Source of the DNA: Clostridia bacterium
Lineage (GTDB): Bacteria > Bacillota > Clostridia > Oscillospirales > Butyricicoccaceae
Reading direction: 5' to 3'
Assembly: GCA_029099685.1 (NCBI GenBank)
Contig: JAQXOO010000026.1
Location: 1 to 64,000 of the forward strand
Length of the DNA stretch: 64,000 nucleotides
Shown: piece after piece, positions 42,090-50,816 of the stretch
Layout of the letters: each line of letters opens with the position of its first letter
Position numbering within the stretch: the first letter of the stretch is position 1
Translations under genes and position numbers: made by a program
Notes under the pieces: generated by a model
Database searches by the model: none
What the model was told of the DNA's origin: nothing
The model's input: the letters and a program-made list of their open reading frames with translations, nothing else

Positions 42090-43757
42090 ATGTCTGAAGA
42101 GATCAGGACCTCTAATTTTATTGAAGAATTCGTCGCGGAGGATATCGCCGCGGGCGGTCAGTTCCAGGGCCGCACCGTTCACACCCGGTTTCCCCCGGAG
42201 CCCAACGGCTATCTGCACATCGGCCACTGCAAGGCCCTGTGCATCGACTTCGGCACCGCCGAAAAGTTCGGCGGCAAGTGCAACCTGCGCTTTGACGACA
42301 CTAACCCCACCAAGGAGGACGTGGAGTTTGTGGACGCCATCCAGGAGGACATCCGCTGGCTGGGCTTTGACTGGGACCAGATGCTGTACGGCTCCGATTA
42401 TTTTGAGCAGGATTACGCCTTTGCCGTGGAGCTGATCAAAAAGGGCCTGGCCTATGTGTGCGAGCTGACCCCCGAGCAGTTCAGGGAGTACCGGGGCGAC
42501 ACCTCCACGCCCGCCCGCTCCCCCTGGCGGGACCGCCCCGTGGAGGAGAGCCTGGACCTGTTTGCGCGGATGCGCAGCGGCGAGTTTCCCGAGGGCAAAT
42601 ACACCCTCCGGGCCAAGATCGACCTGGAGAGCGGCAACTTCAATATGCGCGACCCGGTGATCTACCGCATCAAGTATGCCCATCACCACCGCCACGGCGA
42701 CAAGTGGTGCATCTATCCCATGTATGACTTCGCCCATCCCATCCAGGACGCCCTGGAGGGCATCACCCATTCCCTGTGCTCGCTGGAGTATGAGGACCAC
42801 CGCCCCCTGTACAACTGGGTGCGGGACAACGTGTCCGTGCCCTCCAAGCCCCGACAGATCGAGTTTGCCCGCCTGGGCATCGACCACACCGTCATGTCCA
42901 AGCGCAAGCTGCGGCAGCTGGTGGAGGAGGGCTATGTCAGCGGCTGGGACGACCCCCGGATGCCCACCCTGTGCGGCCTGCGCCGCCGGGGCTATACCCC
43001 CCGCTCCATCCGCAATTTCTGCGAGCGCATCGGTGTGGCCAAGGTCAACAGCACCGTGGAATACAGCTTTTTGGAGAGCTGCCTGCGGGAGGACCTCAAT
43101 GACAACGCCCGGCGGGTCATGGCCGTGCTGCGCCCGGTGAAGCTGGTGATCACCAACTACCCCGAGGGGCAGTCCGAGACCATGGAGGTGGAGAACAATC
43201 CCCTGAAGCCGGAAGACGGCACCCACACCGTCACCTTCTCCCGTGAGCTGTACGTGGAGGGGGACGACTTTCTGGAGACGCCGGTGCCCAAGTACAAGCG
43301 CCTGTATCCCGGCGGCCCCGAGTGTCGCCTGAAGGGCGCCTATCTCATCACCTGTACCGGCTGCAAAAAGGATGAGGCGGGCAACGTGACCGAGATCTAT
43401 GCCACCTATGACCCGGATTCCCGGGGCGGCGACCCCGCCGACGGCCGCAAGGTCAAGGGCGCTACCCTGCATTGGGTGGACGCCGCCACCGCCGTGGACG
43501 CCGAGGTGCGCATCTACAGCAACCTGTTTACCGAGGCCAACCCCGACGAGTGCGAGGGCGGCTTCCTCAACTGCATCAACCCCAATTCCCTGGAGGTGCT
43601 CACCGGCTGCAAGGTGGAGGCCTCCCTGAAGGGCGTGCAGGCCCCCGCGGACTTCCAGTTCCTGCGCCAGGGCTACTTCTGCGTGGACAGCAAGGACAGC
43701 ACCCCGGAGCACATGGTCTTTAACCGGGCCGTGGAACTGAAGGGCGCGAAGTTTTAA
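42090..43757 (+). CDS. glnS: Glutamine--tRNA ligase
   Basis: A 555-residue class I enzyme, close to the length of E. coli GlnRS. It shows PPEPNGYLHIGHCKA (HIGH), FDDTNPTKED (GlnRS-specific), and VMSKRKL (KMSKS), plus the two beta-barrel anticodon domains at the C-terminus. Many Firmicutes lack GlnRS and use GatCAB transamidation instead, so its presence is a useful lineage marker. It starts 20 bases after gltX with a weak site. Confidence 0.95.
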   Translation: MSEEIRTSNFIEEFVAEDIAAGGQFQGRTVHTRFPPEPNGYLHIGHCKALCIDFGTAEKFGGKCNLRFDDTNPTKEDVEFVDAIQEDIRWLGFDWDQMLYGSDYFEQDYAFAVELIKKGLAYVCELTPEQFREYRGDTSTPARSPWRDRPVEESLDLFARMRSGEFPEGKYTLRAKIDLESGNFNMRDPVIYRIKYAHHHRHGDKWCIYPMYDFAHPIQDALEGITHSLCSLEYEDHRPLYNWVRDNVSVPSKPRQIEFARLGIDHTVMSKRKLRQLVEEGYVSGWDDPRMPTLCGLRRRGYTPRSIRNFCERIGVAKVNSTVEYSFLESCLREDLNDNARRVMAVLRPVKLVITNYPEGQSETMEVENNPLKPEDGTHTVTFSRELYVEGDDFLETPVPKYKRLYPGGPECRLKGAYLITCTGCKKDEAGNVTEIYATYDPDSRGGDPADGRKVKGATLHWVDAATAVDAEVRIYSNLFTEANPDECEGGFLNCINPNSLEVLTGCKVEASLKGVQAPADFQFLRQGYFCVDSKDSTPEHMVFNRAVELKGAKF

Positions 43758-43759
43758 AC

Positions 43760-44872
43760 ATGGAACATTATCTGGATAACGCCGCCACCACGGCGGTGCT
43801 GCCCCGGGCGCGGGAGGCGGCCCTTTCGGCCATGGACCAGTTCGGCAACCCCGGCTCCCTGCACGCCATGGGGCAGCGCGCCCGAACGCTGCTGGAAGAC
43901 AGCCGCGGCCGGGTGGCGGCGGCCCTGGGCGTGAAGCCCGGCCGCGTCACCTTTACCTCCGGCGGCAGCGAAAGCACCAATACCGCCCTGCGCGGCGCGG
44001 TGCAGAAAAACAAGCATCTGGGAAAGCACATCGTGTCCACCCAGATCGAGCACGACGCTACCCTGAACACCCTCAAGGCCCTGCAGAATCAGGGCTTTGA
44101 GGTGACTTTGGTTGCCCCTGAGATGGACGGCAGCGTCAGCCCAGACGCCATTCGGGCCGCCCTGCGCCCCGATACCGTTTTGGTGAGCCTGATGGCGGTG
44201 TGCAACGAGACCGGCGCCGTCCTGCCTTTGCGGGAGGCCAAAGCCGCCATGCGGCAAATCTGCCCCAAGGCCCTGCTCCACGTGGACGCCGTTCAGGCCT
44301 TCTGCAAGATCGAACTGCCCATGGATATCATCGACCTGATGAGCCTGTCCGCCCACAAGATCGGCGGGCTCAAGGGCAGCGGCGCCCTGTATGTCCGGGA
44401 GGGCCTGCACCTGACGCCCCTGATCTACGGCGGAAATCAGGAAAACGGCCTGCGCTCCGGTACCGAGGCCATGCCCCAGATCGCCGCCTTTGCCGCGGCG
44501 GCGGAGGAGCGGACGGTCCGTTTTGCGGAAAACACCGCCCATATGGCGGCCCTGCGGGACCGGCTGCTGGCCGGCGCCCGGGCTTTGGGATGTGAGATCA
44601 ACACCCCGGCGGACTGCGCCCCCCACATCGTCAACCTGTCCCCCTGCGTGGGCCGGTCGGAGGTCTATATCCGGGTGCTGTCCGACCGGGGGATCTATGT
44701 GTCCGGCGGCAGCGCCTGCAGCCGGGGCAAAAAATCCCATGTGCTCACCGCCATGCGGGTCTCCGGCAAAAACGCCGATGCCGCCCTGCGGGTGAGCCTG
44801 TGTCCGGAAAACACGGAAGAAGATGCGGACGCCTTTCTGGCGGCGCTGGACCAGGCGAAAAGGATGTTTTGA
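43760..44872 (+). CDS. Cysteine desulfurase (NifS/IscS-like)
   Basis: A 370-residue PLP enzyme that takes sulfur from cysteine as a persulfide. It opens with YLDNAATTAV and shows the PLP lysine K200 (LSAHKIGG) and the catalytic cysteine C320 (GGSACSRG). It starts two bases after the glnS stop. With thiI two genes downstream it probably supplies sulfur for 4-thiouridine in tRNA rather than general Fe-S assembly, since no iscU or sufU is nearby. The role is inferred from context. Confidence 0.92.
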   Translation: MEHYLDNAATTAVLPRAREAALSAMDQFGNPGSLHAMGQRARTLLEDSRGRVAAALGVKPGRVTFTSGGSESTNTALRGAVQKNKHLGKHIVSTQIEHDATLNTLKALQNQGFEVTLVAPEMDGSVSPDAIRAALRPDTVLVSLMAVCNETGAVLPLREAKAAMRQICPKALLHVDAVQAFCKIELPMDIIDLMSLSAHKIGGLKGSGALYVREGLHLTPLIYGGNQENGLRSGTEAMPQIAAFAAAAEERTVRFAENTAHMAALRDRLLAGARALGCEINTPADCAPHIVNLSPCVGRSEVYIRVLSDRGIYVSGGSACSRGKKSHVLTAMRVSGKNADAALRVSLCPENTEEDADAFLAALDQAKRMF

Positions 44873-45337
44873 ATGAAAATGACAGAAGAAGTCCGCGCCT
44901 TTTGGCAGCGGTTTTTGCGGGACACCGGCCGGGCGGCGGATACGCCCTGCCTGGACGTGTTCCATTTTGACCTGACGGAACGCTGGGCCGAGGAGCTTTT
45001 GGAGCTGGTGCTCCGGGGGCAGAAGCGGGCCACCGCCTCGTCAGAGGCGGGCTTTTTCTCAGAGGGCCTTCCGCTGCCCCGGCCGGGGGACCTGTCGGTG
45101 GTGGTCCACTGGGACGGCCGCCCCGGCTGCGTCATTGAGACCCGGCGGGTCACCTGCCTCCCGTTCCGGGAGATCCCCTTTGACCTGGCGCGGCTGGAGG
45201 GGGAGGACGATTGTCTGGAAAGCTGGCGGGAAAAGCACCGGCGCTTCTTTCAGCAGGAGGGCACCCAGCTGGGTTATGCCTTTACGCCGGACATGACGGT
45301 GGTATTTGAAGAATTTGAGGTGGTTTATCCGATATGA
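44873..45337 (+). CDS. ASCH domain protein
   Basis: The 154-residue protein has the ASCH fold pattern: LVLRGQKRATASSE, RPGDLSVVVHWDGRPGCVIETRRV and a C-terminal strand DMTVVFEEFEVVY. ASCH domains resemble PUA domains and bind RNA; one member, YqfB, hydrolyses N4-acetylcytidine. Its place between a desulfurase and thiI fits RNA modification. The ATG directly follows the stop of the previous gene, and the last four bases overlap thiI. Confidence 0.85.
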   Translation: MKMTEEVRAFWQRFLRDTGRAADTPCLDVFHFDLTERWAEELLELVLRGQKRATASSEAGFFSEGLPLPRPGDLSVVVHWDGRPGCVIETRRVTCLPFREIPFDLARLEGEDDCLESWREKHRRFFQQEGTQLGYAFTPDMTVVFEEFEVVYPI

Positions 45338-46503
45338 AAGAAATTCTGCTTTGCAAGTGCGGCGAGCTGGTGCTCAAGGGCCTGAACCGCCGCAAATTTG
45401 AGGACCGGCTGCAAAAGACCCTCCATTGGCGGCTGAAAAAGGCGGGCAATTTCAAAATTCACGGCTGCCAGTCCACTTTTTATGTGGAGCCGCTGGACGA
45501 AAACGCCTCTATGGACCAGGCGGTGGAGATCTGCCGCCGGGTGTTCGGCCTGGTAGGCGTCTGCCGGGCGGTGGTGTGCGAAAAGGACATCCGGGACATC
45601 AAGGAAAAGGCCGCGCTGTACCTGAAGGACCTGCTGGAGGGTGTCCGCACCTATAAGGTGGAGACCAAGCGGGCGGACAAGCGCTTCCCCCTGACCTCTC
45701 CCCAGATCAGCCGGGAGGTGGGCGGCTATCTCAGTGACGTTTACGGCCACCTGCAGCCCCGGATGGAGGATCCCCAGGTCACCGTCCGGGTGGAAGTGCG
45801 CGAGGATTACGCCTTTGTCCACGGCGGCCCTGTGCCCGGTGCGGGCGGACTGCCCACCGGCACATCCGGCAAGGGGATGCTGCTGCTCTCCGGCGGAATC
45901 GACTCCCCGGTGGCCGGCTGGATGATGGCCAAGCGGGGCCTGGAGCTGGGGGGCGTCCACTTTTTCAGTTATCCCTACACCTCCATGGAGGCCCGGCAGA
46001 AGGTGCTGGACCTGGCGGAGGTCCTGTCCGGATGGTGCGGCCGGATGACCGTCACCATCGTGCCCTTCACCCACATCCAGACGGAGATCCGGGACAAGTG
46101 CCGGGAGGATTATTTCACCCTGGTGATGCGCCGCTTTATGATGCGCCTGGCGGAGGCGGTGGCCCGGCAGGAGGACTGCCAGTGCCTCATCACCGGCGAA
46201 TCTCTGGCCCAGGTGGCCAGCCAGACGGTACAGGCCATCCACACCACCAACGCGGTGTGCGATCTGCCGGTGCTGCGGCCGGTGATCGGCATGGACAAGG
46301 AGGAGATCGTCACCGTGGCCCGGCGCATCGACACCCTGGATATCTCCATCCTGCCCTATGAGGACTGCTGCACGGTGTTCACCCCCAAGCATCCCCAGAC
46401 CAAGCCCACCCTGGAAAAGGTGCTGGAGGAGGAGCGCAGGCTGGATGTGGACGCCCTGGTGGCGGAAGCGCTGGCGGGTGCGGAAAAGATCGTGGTGGGC
46501 TGA
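45334..46503 (+). CDS. thiI: tRNA 4-thiouridine synthase
   Basis: A 389-residue enzyme that adenylates U8 of tRNA and inserts sulfur. An N-terminal ferredoxin-like/THUMP region spans to about 165, followed by the PP-loop ATPase motif LLLSGGIDSPVAGW at about 189-202. The rhodanese domain of E. coli ThiI is missing, as in most Firmicutes, where a dedicated NifS-type desulfurase delivers the sulfur. Such a gene lies two genes upstream. It may also serve thiamine thiazole synthesis. The overlap with the ASCH gene is four bases. Confidence 0.94.
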   Translation: MKEILLCKCGELVLKGLNRRKFEDRLQKTLHWRLKKAGNFKIHGCQSTFYVEPLDENASMDQAVEICRRVFGLVGVCRAVVCEKDIRDIKEKAALYLKDLLEGVRTYKVETKRADKRFPLTSPQISREVGGYLSDVYGHLQPRMEDPQVTVRVEVREDYAFVHGGPVPGAGGLPTGTSGKGMLLLSGGIDSPVAGWMMAKRGLELGGVHFFSYPYTSMEARQKVLDLAEVLSGWCGRMTVTIVPFTHIQTEIRDKCREDYFTLVMRRFMMRLAEAVARQEDCQCLITGESLAQVASQTVQAIHTTNAVCDLPVLRPVIGMDKEEIVTVARRIDTLDISILPYEDCCTVFTPKHPQTKPTLEKVLEEERRLDVDALVAEALAGAEKIVVG

Positions 46504-46507
46504 GCGT

Positions 46508-47740
46508 ATGAATTGTGAACTGCTGGCCGTGGGCACCGAGCTGCTCATGGGCGAGATCGTCAACACCGACGCCCAGATCATCGCCCGGGGACTGAACGAG
46601 CACGGCTTTAACGTGTATTGGCAGACGGTGGTGGGGGACAACCCCCAACGCCTGCGGGAGGCGGTGGAGACCGCCAAAAGGCGGGCCGATGTGCTCGTCA
46701 CCACCGGCGGCCTGGGCCCTACGGCGGACGACCTCACCAAGGAGACGGTGGCCGCCGTGTTCGGCCGGCCGCTGGAAATGGACCCGGTCCAGCTGGCCCG
46801 GCTGAAGGAGCGGATGGGCCCCGCCATGACTCCCAACAATGAAAAACAGGCCATGCTGCCCCGGGGCTGCACCGTGCTGGTGAACGACTGGGGCACTGCT
46901 CCGGGCTGCGCCTTTGAGCAGGACGGCTGCCACGTGATCATGCTGCCCGGCCCGCCCCGGGAGTGCGCCCCCATGTTCCGGGAGCGGGCGCTGCCCTATC
47001 TGGAGACCCTTTGCGGCGGCGTCATCGGCAGCCGGTATGTAAAGATCTTCGGCGTGGGCGAAAGCTCCATGGAGACGCTGGTGAAGCCGCTGATGGATTC
47101 CCTCTCCGGCGTGACGATGGCCCCCTATGCCAAGGAGGGCGAGTGCGAGCTGCGCATCACCGCCCGGGCGGAGACCAGGCCCGCCGCCCTGGCCCTGTGC
47201 GACCCGGTGGTGGAGCAGGTGAGGGCTATTTTGGGAAACAGGGTCTACGGCGTGGACGTGTCCTCCCTGGAGGAAGTGGTGGTCCGGGGCCTGCAGCAGC
47301 GGCACATGACCATCGCCTTTGCGGAAAGCTGCACCGGCGGGCTGCTGGCAAAGCGGCTCACCGATGTCTCCGGCGCCTCCCAGGTGTTCGGCTATGGCTG
47401 TGTCACCTACTGGAATGAAGCCAAGACGGGTCTTTTGGGCGTACAGCCGGAAACCATCCGGCAGCATACGGAAGTGAGCGCGGAATGCGCCATCGAGATG
47501 GCCCGGGGGGTGCGCCGGCTGTCCGGAGCGGACATCGGCGTCAGCACCACCGGCTACGCGGGCCCCACCGGCGGCACGGAGGAAAACCCCGTGGGTACGG
47601 TGTATATCGGCCTGAGCTGGCCCGGGGGCGAGACCGTCCTGCGGCCCGACCGGCGGTATATGCGCACCCGGGAACAGGTGCGGAGAAGCGCCGCCAGCCA
47701 TGCCTTTGACCTGGTGAGACGGGAGGTGCTGGGCCTGTGA
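46508..47740 (+). CDS. cinA: CinA family nicotinamide-nucleotide amidase
   Basis: A 410-residue two-domain protein. The N-terminal MoCF/COG1058 domain has AVGTELLMGEIVNTDAQ and TTGGLGPTADDLTKE. The C-terminal pyridine nucleotide amidase domain has FAESCTGGLLAKRLTD and TTGYAGPTGG. It recycles NMN to nicotinate mononucleotide and is often linked to competence and DNA repair genes. The ATG at 46508 has no strong site and is four bases after thiI, so coupling is likely. It overlaps the nudix gene by four bases. Confidence 0.93.
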   Translation: MNCELLAVGTELLMGEIVNTDAQIIARGLNEHGFNVYWQTVVGDNPQRLREAVETAKRRADVLVTTGGLGPTADDLTKETVAAVFGRPLEMDPVQLARLKERMGPAMTPNNEKQAMLPRGCTVLVNDWGTAPGCAFEQDGCHVIMLPGPPRECAPMFRERALPYLETLCGGVIGSRYVKIFGVGESSMETLVKPLMDSLSGVTMAPYAKEGECELRITARAETRPAALALCDPVVEQVRAILGNRVYGVDVSSLEEVVVRGLQQRHMTIAFAESCTGGLLAKRLTDVSGASQVFGYGCVTYWNEAKTGLLGVQPETIRQHTEVSAECAIEMARGVRRLSGADIGVSTTGYAGPTGGTEENPVGTVYIGLSWPGGETVLRPDRRYMRTREQVRRSAASHAFDLVRREVLGL

Positions 47741-48270
47741 AGCACACGGAACAGCGCCTGCGGGGCGAAACGAAATTTCACGGAACGATCATCGACGTGG
47801 TCCATGACACCGTCCTGTTGGAAAACGGCCGGGAGGCCCTGCGGGAAGTGGCCCGGCACCACGGCGCGGTGGGCATCTTTGCCATGGACGGCGGGAATGT
47901 GGTGTTGGTGCGCCAGTTCCGCTACCCCATCGGCCGGGAACTGTTGGAGATCCCCGCGGGCAAGCTGGAAAAGGGCGAGGAGCCCTATTCCGCCGCCCTC
48001 CGGGAGCTGCGGGAGGAGACCGGGGGACTTGCGGACAAGCTGGAGTATCTGGGAGCGTATTACGGAAGCGCCGGGTTTTGCGACGAGAAGCTGGACCTGT
48101 ATTTTGCCCGGCTGGACAGCACCGGCGCGGCCGACCCCGACGAGGACGAGTTCCTGACGGTGGAGCGGTATCCGCTGGCGGACTTTGAAGCCATGATCGC
48201 CCGGGGAGAGATCGCGGACGGCAAGACGCTCAGCGCCTATACGCTGGCAAGGGCCGCCGGGCGGATCTGA
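47737..48270 (+). CDS. Nudix hydrolase, ADP-ribose pyrophosphatase-like
   Basis: The 177-residue protein has a full Nudix box, GKLEKGEEPYSAALRELREETGG, at about residues 76-98. The position and the upstream RQFRYPIGRELLEIPAG match NudF/YqkG-type ADP-ribose pyrophosphatases. It starts at GTG 47737, inside the cinA stop (GTGA). ADP-ribose is a by-product of NAD turnover, which fits with cinA next door. Confidence 0.92.
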   Translation: MKHTEQRLRGETKFHGTIIDVVHDTVLLENGREALREVARHHGAVGIFAMDGGNVVLVRQFRYPIGRELLEIPAGKLEKGEEPYSAALRELREETGGLADKLEYLGAYYGSAGFCDEKLDLYFARLDSTGAADPDEDEFLTVERYPLADFEAMIARGEIADGKTLSAYTLARAAGRI

Positions 48271-48326
48271 ACCCGAAAACCAGACGCCCTCCCCCATTGG
48301 CGGGAGCGGCAGCAGGGAGGAAGCTT

Positions 48327-49007
48327 ATGAGCAAAATTCTGATCATTGAGGACGAACAGACCATCGTGGATCTGATCTCCTTTAACCTGAAACGGGAGGG
48401 CTTTGAGGTGGACGCCGCCTATGACGGCATCACTGGCCTGGAAAAGGCCCTGTCCGGCTGGGCGGACCTGATCCTGCTGGATGTGATGCTGCCCGGCATG
48501 AACGGCTTTGACCTGCTGGGCAGGCTGCGGCAGGAGAGCGACGTGCCGGTCATTATGGTCACTGCCCGGGAAGAGGAGCGGGACAAGGTCTTCGGCCTGG
48601 AGACCGGCGCGGATGATTACATGACCAAGCCTTTTTCTGTCAAGGAGCTGATCGCCCGCATCAAGGCCAACACCCGGCGCAAAAGCGGCGGGAACCGCCA
48701 GGGCGGCAGCCGCATGGGCTTCGGCCCCTACATCGTGGACACCGGCCTGCAGGAGGTCCGCCGGGCGGACACCGCCGTGGAGCTGACCCAGCGGGAATAT
48801 GACCTGGTGTGCTATTTTCTTACCTCCGCGGGGCGGGTGATCTCCCGGGAGGAGCTGATGGAAAAGGTCTGGGGCTATGACTATTACGGCGACCTGCGGG
48901 CCGTGGATGTGGCCATGCGCCGCCTGCGTGAAAAGCTGGAGGAAGACCCCGCCAATCCCAAATATTTCATGACCAAGCGGGGTGCGGGGTATTACCTGCA
49001 GAAGTGA
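48327..49007 (+). CDS. walR: Response regulator WalR (OmpR/PhoB family)
   Basis: A 226-residue regulator with a receiver domain (phospho-acceptor D52 in LLDVMLPG, KPF lysine near 105) and an OmpR-type winged helix ending RAVDVAMRRLREKLEEDP and TKRGAGYYL. The identity rests on context: it is followed by a PAS kinase, two WalH/WalI-like membrane proteins, WalJ and RlmH, the classic order of the wal operon that controls cell wall hydrolases. ATG 48327 has a strong GGGAGGAAG site. Confidence 0.9.
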   Translation: MSKILIIEDEQTIVDLISFNLKREGFEVDAAYDGITGLEKALSGWADLILLDVMLPGMNGFDLLGRLRQESDVPVIMVTAREEERDKVFGLETGADDYMTKPFSVKELIARIKANTRRKSGGNRQGGSRMGFGPYIVDTGLQEVRRADTAVELTQREYDLVCYFLTSAGRVISREELMEKVWGYDYYGDLRAVDVAMRRLREKLEEDPANPKYFMTKRGAGYYLQK

Positions 49008-49049
49008 GCCTTTTGCGCTCAAAATTTGTGTTTAAGGAGGCGAACGGGT

Positions 49050-50816
49050 ATGTTTCGCAGCTTACATCGCAAGCTGGTACTGGTGCTGGTGCTGCTGATC
49101 GTTTCGGTCATGGCCGTGGTGGGCACCTTTCTCATCAACTCGGTGACCTCCTACCATATCCGCGAGTTTCAGAGCCAGATGGCCTCTGTGTTCACCTCGG
49201 AGTTCATCCTGACCCTGGAGCAGAACGCCGGGGACAGCGGCGCCCTTCAGGACATGATCGAGGCCTATTCCGCCTCTCTGGGCATCGACGAATACCGCTG
49301 CTTTTATGTGCTGGACGGCAAAACCGGCGACTATCTTTCCGGCTCGGACGATGACTACGGGGCGCAGCTGGTCAAGACGCCCAACATCCTCACCGCCATG
49401 AACGGCCGGGTGGGCCAGGCCGCCGAGACCCTGGGGGAATATTTTGACGTGGCCATCCCCATCCGGGACGGCCAGGGCGGCGTCGCCTTTGTGGTAGGGG
49501 TGCTGGATGACAAGTCCGAGCTGCAGGAGCTGAACTGGAACCTGTTCACCATCCTGATCCGGGCCATGCTGTTCGGATTGGTGGTGGCCATCTGCCTGTC
49601 CTTCCTGCTGTCAAAGACCATCACCAATCCGGTGGAGCGTCTTACCGACCAGGCCGCGCGCATCGCCGCAGGCGACTTCGGCTCATCGGCGGGCATCGAT
49701 TCCAACGACGAGATCGGCGTCCTCAGCGACACCTTTGACGAGATGAGCGCCAAGCTGGAGACCACCCTCCGCCAGGTGGAGGAGGAGCGCAACAAGCTGG
49801 GCACGCTGTTCCAGCATATGGCCGACGGCATGGTGGCCTTCGACAGCGAGGGCCGCCTGCTGCAGTTCAACCCCGCCGCCGAGGTGATGCTGGGCCGGCG
49901 GCTGGAGGACACCCTCCACTATACCGATGTGTTCCCCGATGTGCAGGTGCGCCAGGAGGACCTGGCCCAGGACGGCCGGTCCATCGAGATCGATTTCGCC
50001 GCCGGGTCCCGGTTTTTGAAGATCTATTTCGCGCCCATCCGCCTGGGCGCCGACAGCACGGGCCTGATGGCGGTGCTCCACGACGTCACCGAGCAGCGCA
50101 AGCTGGATGACAGCCGGCGGGAGTTCGTGGCCAACGTCTCCCACGAGCTGCGGACCCCCCTCACCAACGTGCGGGGCTATGCGGAGACGCTGATGAGCGC
50201 CGATGACATCGACCGGGACACCCAGATGCGGTTTTTGGGGGTCATCAGCAGCGAGGCGGACCGGATGACCCGCATCGTCAAGGACCTGTTGACCCTGACC
50301 CGGCTGGACTACAACCGCATGGAGATGAATATGCAGCTCATGGACCTGCGGGAGCTGGGCGCCAAGGCCGCGCAGGCCATGGAGGGCCAGGCCCGGAGCA
50401 AGGACCTCACCCTGACCTGCACCCTGCCGGAGGCGCTGCCGGAGGTGCTGGGCGATGCCGAGCGCATCCAGCAGGTCATCATCAACATCATCACCAACGC
50501 CATCAAATACAACAAGCCCCACGGCTCCATCACCATCACCGGCGGCACCGAGGGGGACCGGGTGTTCCTCCGGGTGGCGGACACCGGCATCGGCGTGCCC
50601 AAAGAGGACCTGCCCCGGCTGTTTGAGCGCTTTTACCGGGTGGACAAGGCCCGCAGCCGGGAAAGCGGCGGCACAGGCCTGGGCCTGGCCATCGCCAAGC
50701 AGATCGTGGAGAGCCACGGCGGCACCATCGGCTTTGACAGCGAATACGGAAAGGGCAGCGTGGTGACGCTGTACCTGCCCAGAGCGCAGAAAGGTGCGGA
50801 CAGCCATGGCGGATAA
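49050..50816 (+). CDS. walK: Sensor histidine kinase WalK
   Basis: A 588-residue membrane kinase. Transmembrane helix 1 lies at about 9-30, an extracytoplasmic domain at about 31-160, and helix 2 at about 163-187. These are followed by HAMP (188-242), PAS (250-348), HisKA with the phosphorylated H365 in FVANVSHELRTPLTN, and HATPase_c with the N, G1 and G2 boxes (NIITNAIKYN, DTGIGVP, GGTGLGLAI). This is the WalK architecture. ATG 49050 follows AAGGAGGCG. The stop overlaps the next gene by 11 bases. Confidence 0.92.
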   Translation: MFRSLHRKLVLVLVLLIVSVMAVVGTFLINSVTSYHIREFQSQMASVFTSEFILTLEQNAGDSGALQDMIEAYSASLGIDEYRCFYVLDGKTGDYLSGSDDDYGAQLVKTPNILTAMNGRVGQAAETLGEYFDVAIPIRDGQGGVAFVVGVLDDKSELQELNWNLFTILIRAMLFGLVVAICLSFLLSKTITNPVERLTDQAARIAAGDFGSSAGIDSNDEIGVLSDTFDEMSAKLETTLRQVEEERNKLGTLFQHMADGMVAFDSEGRLLQFNPAAEVMLGRRLEDTLHYTDVFPDVQVRQEDLAQDGRSIEIDFAAGSRFLKIYFAPIRLGADSTGLMAVLHDVTEQRKLDDSRREFVANVSHELRTPLTNVRGYAETLMSADDIDRDTQMRFLGVISSEADRMTRIVKDLLTLTRLDYNRMEMNMQLMDLRELGAKAAQAMEGQARSKDLTLTCTLPEALPEVLGDAERIQQVIINIITNAIKYNKPHGSITITGGTEGDRVFLRVADTGIGVPKEDLPRLFERFYRVDKARSRESGGTGLGLAIAKQIVESHGGTIGFDSEYGKGSVVTLYLPRAQKGADSHGG

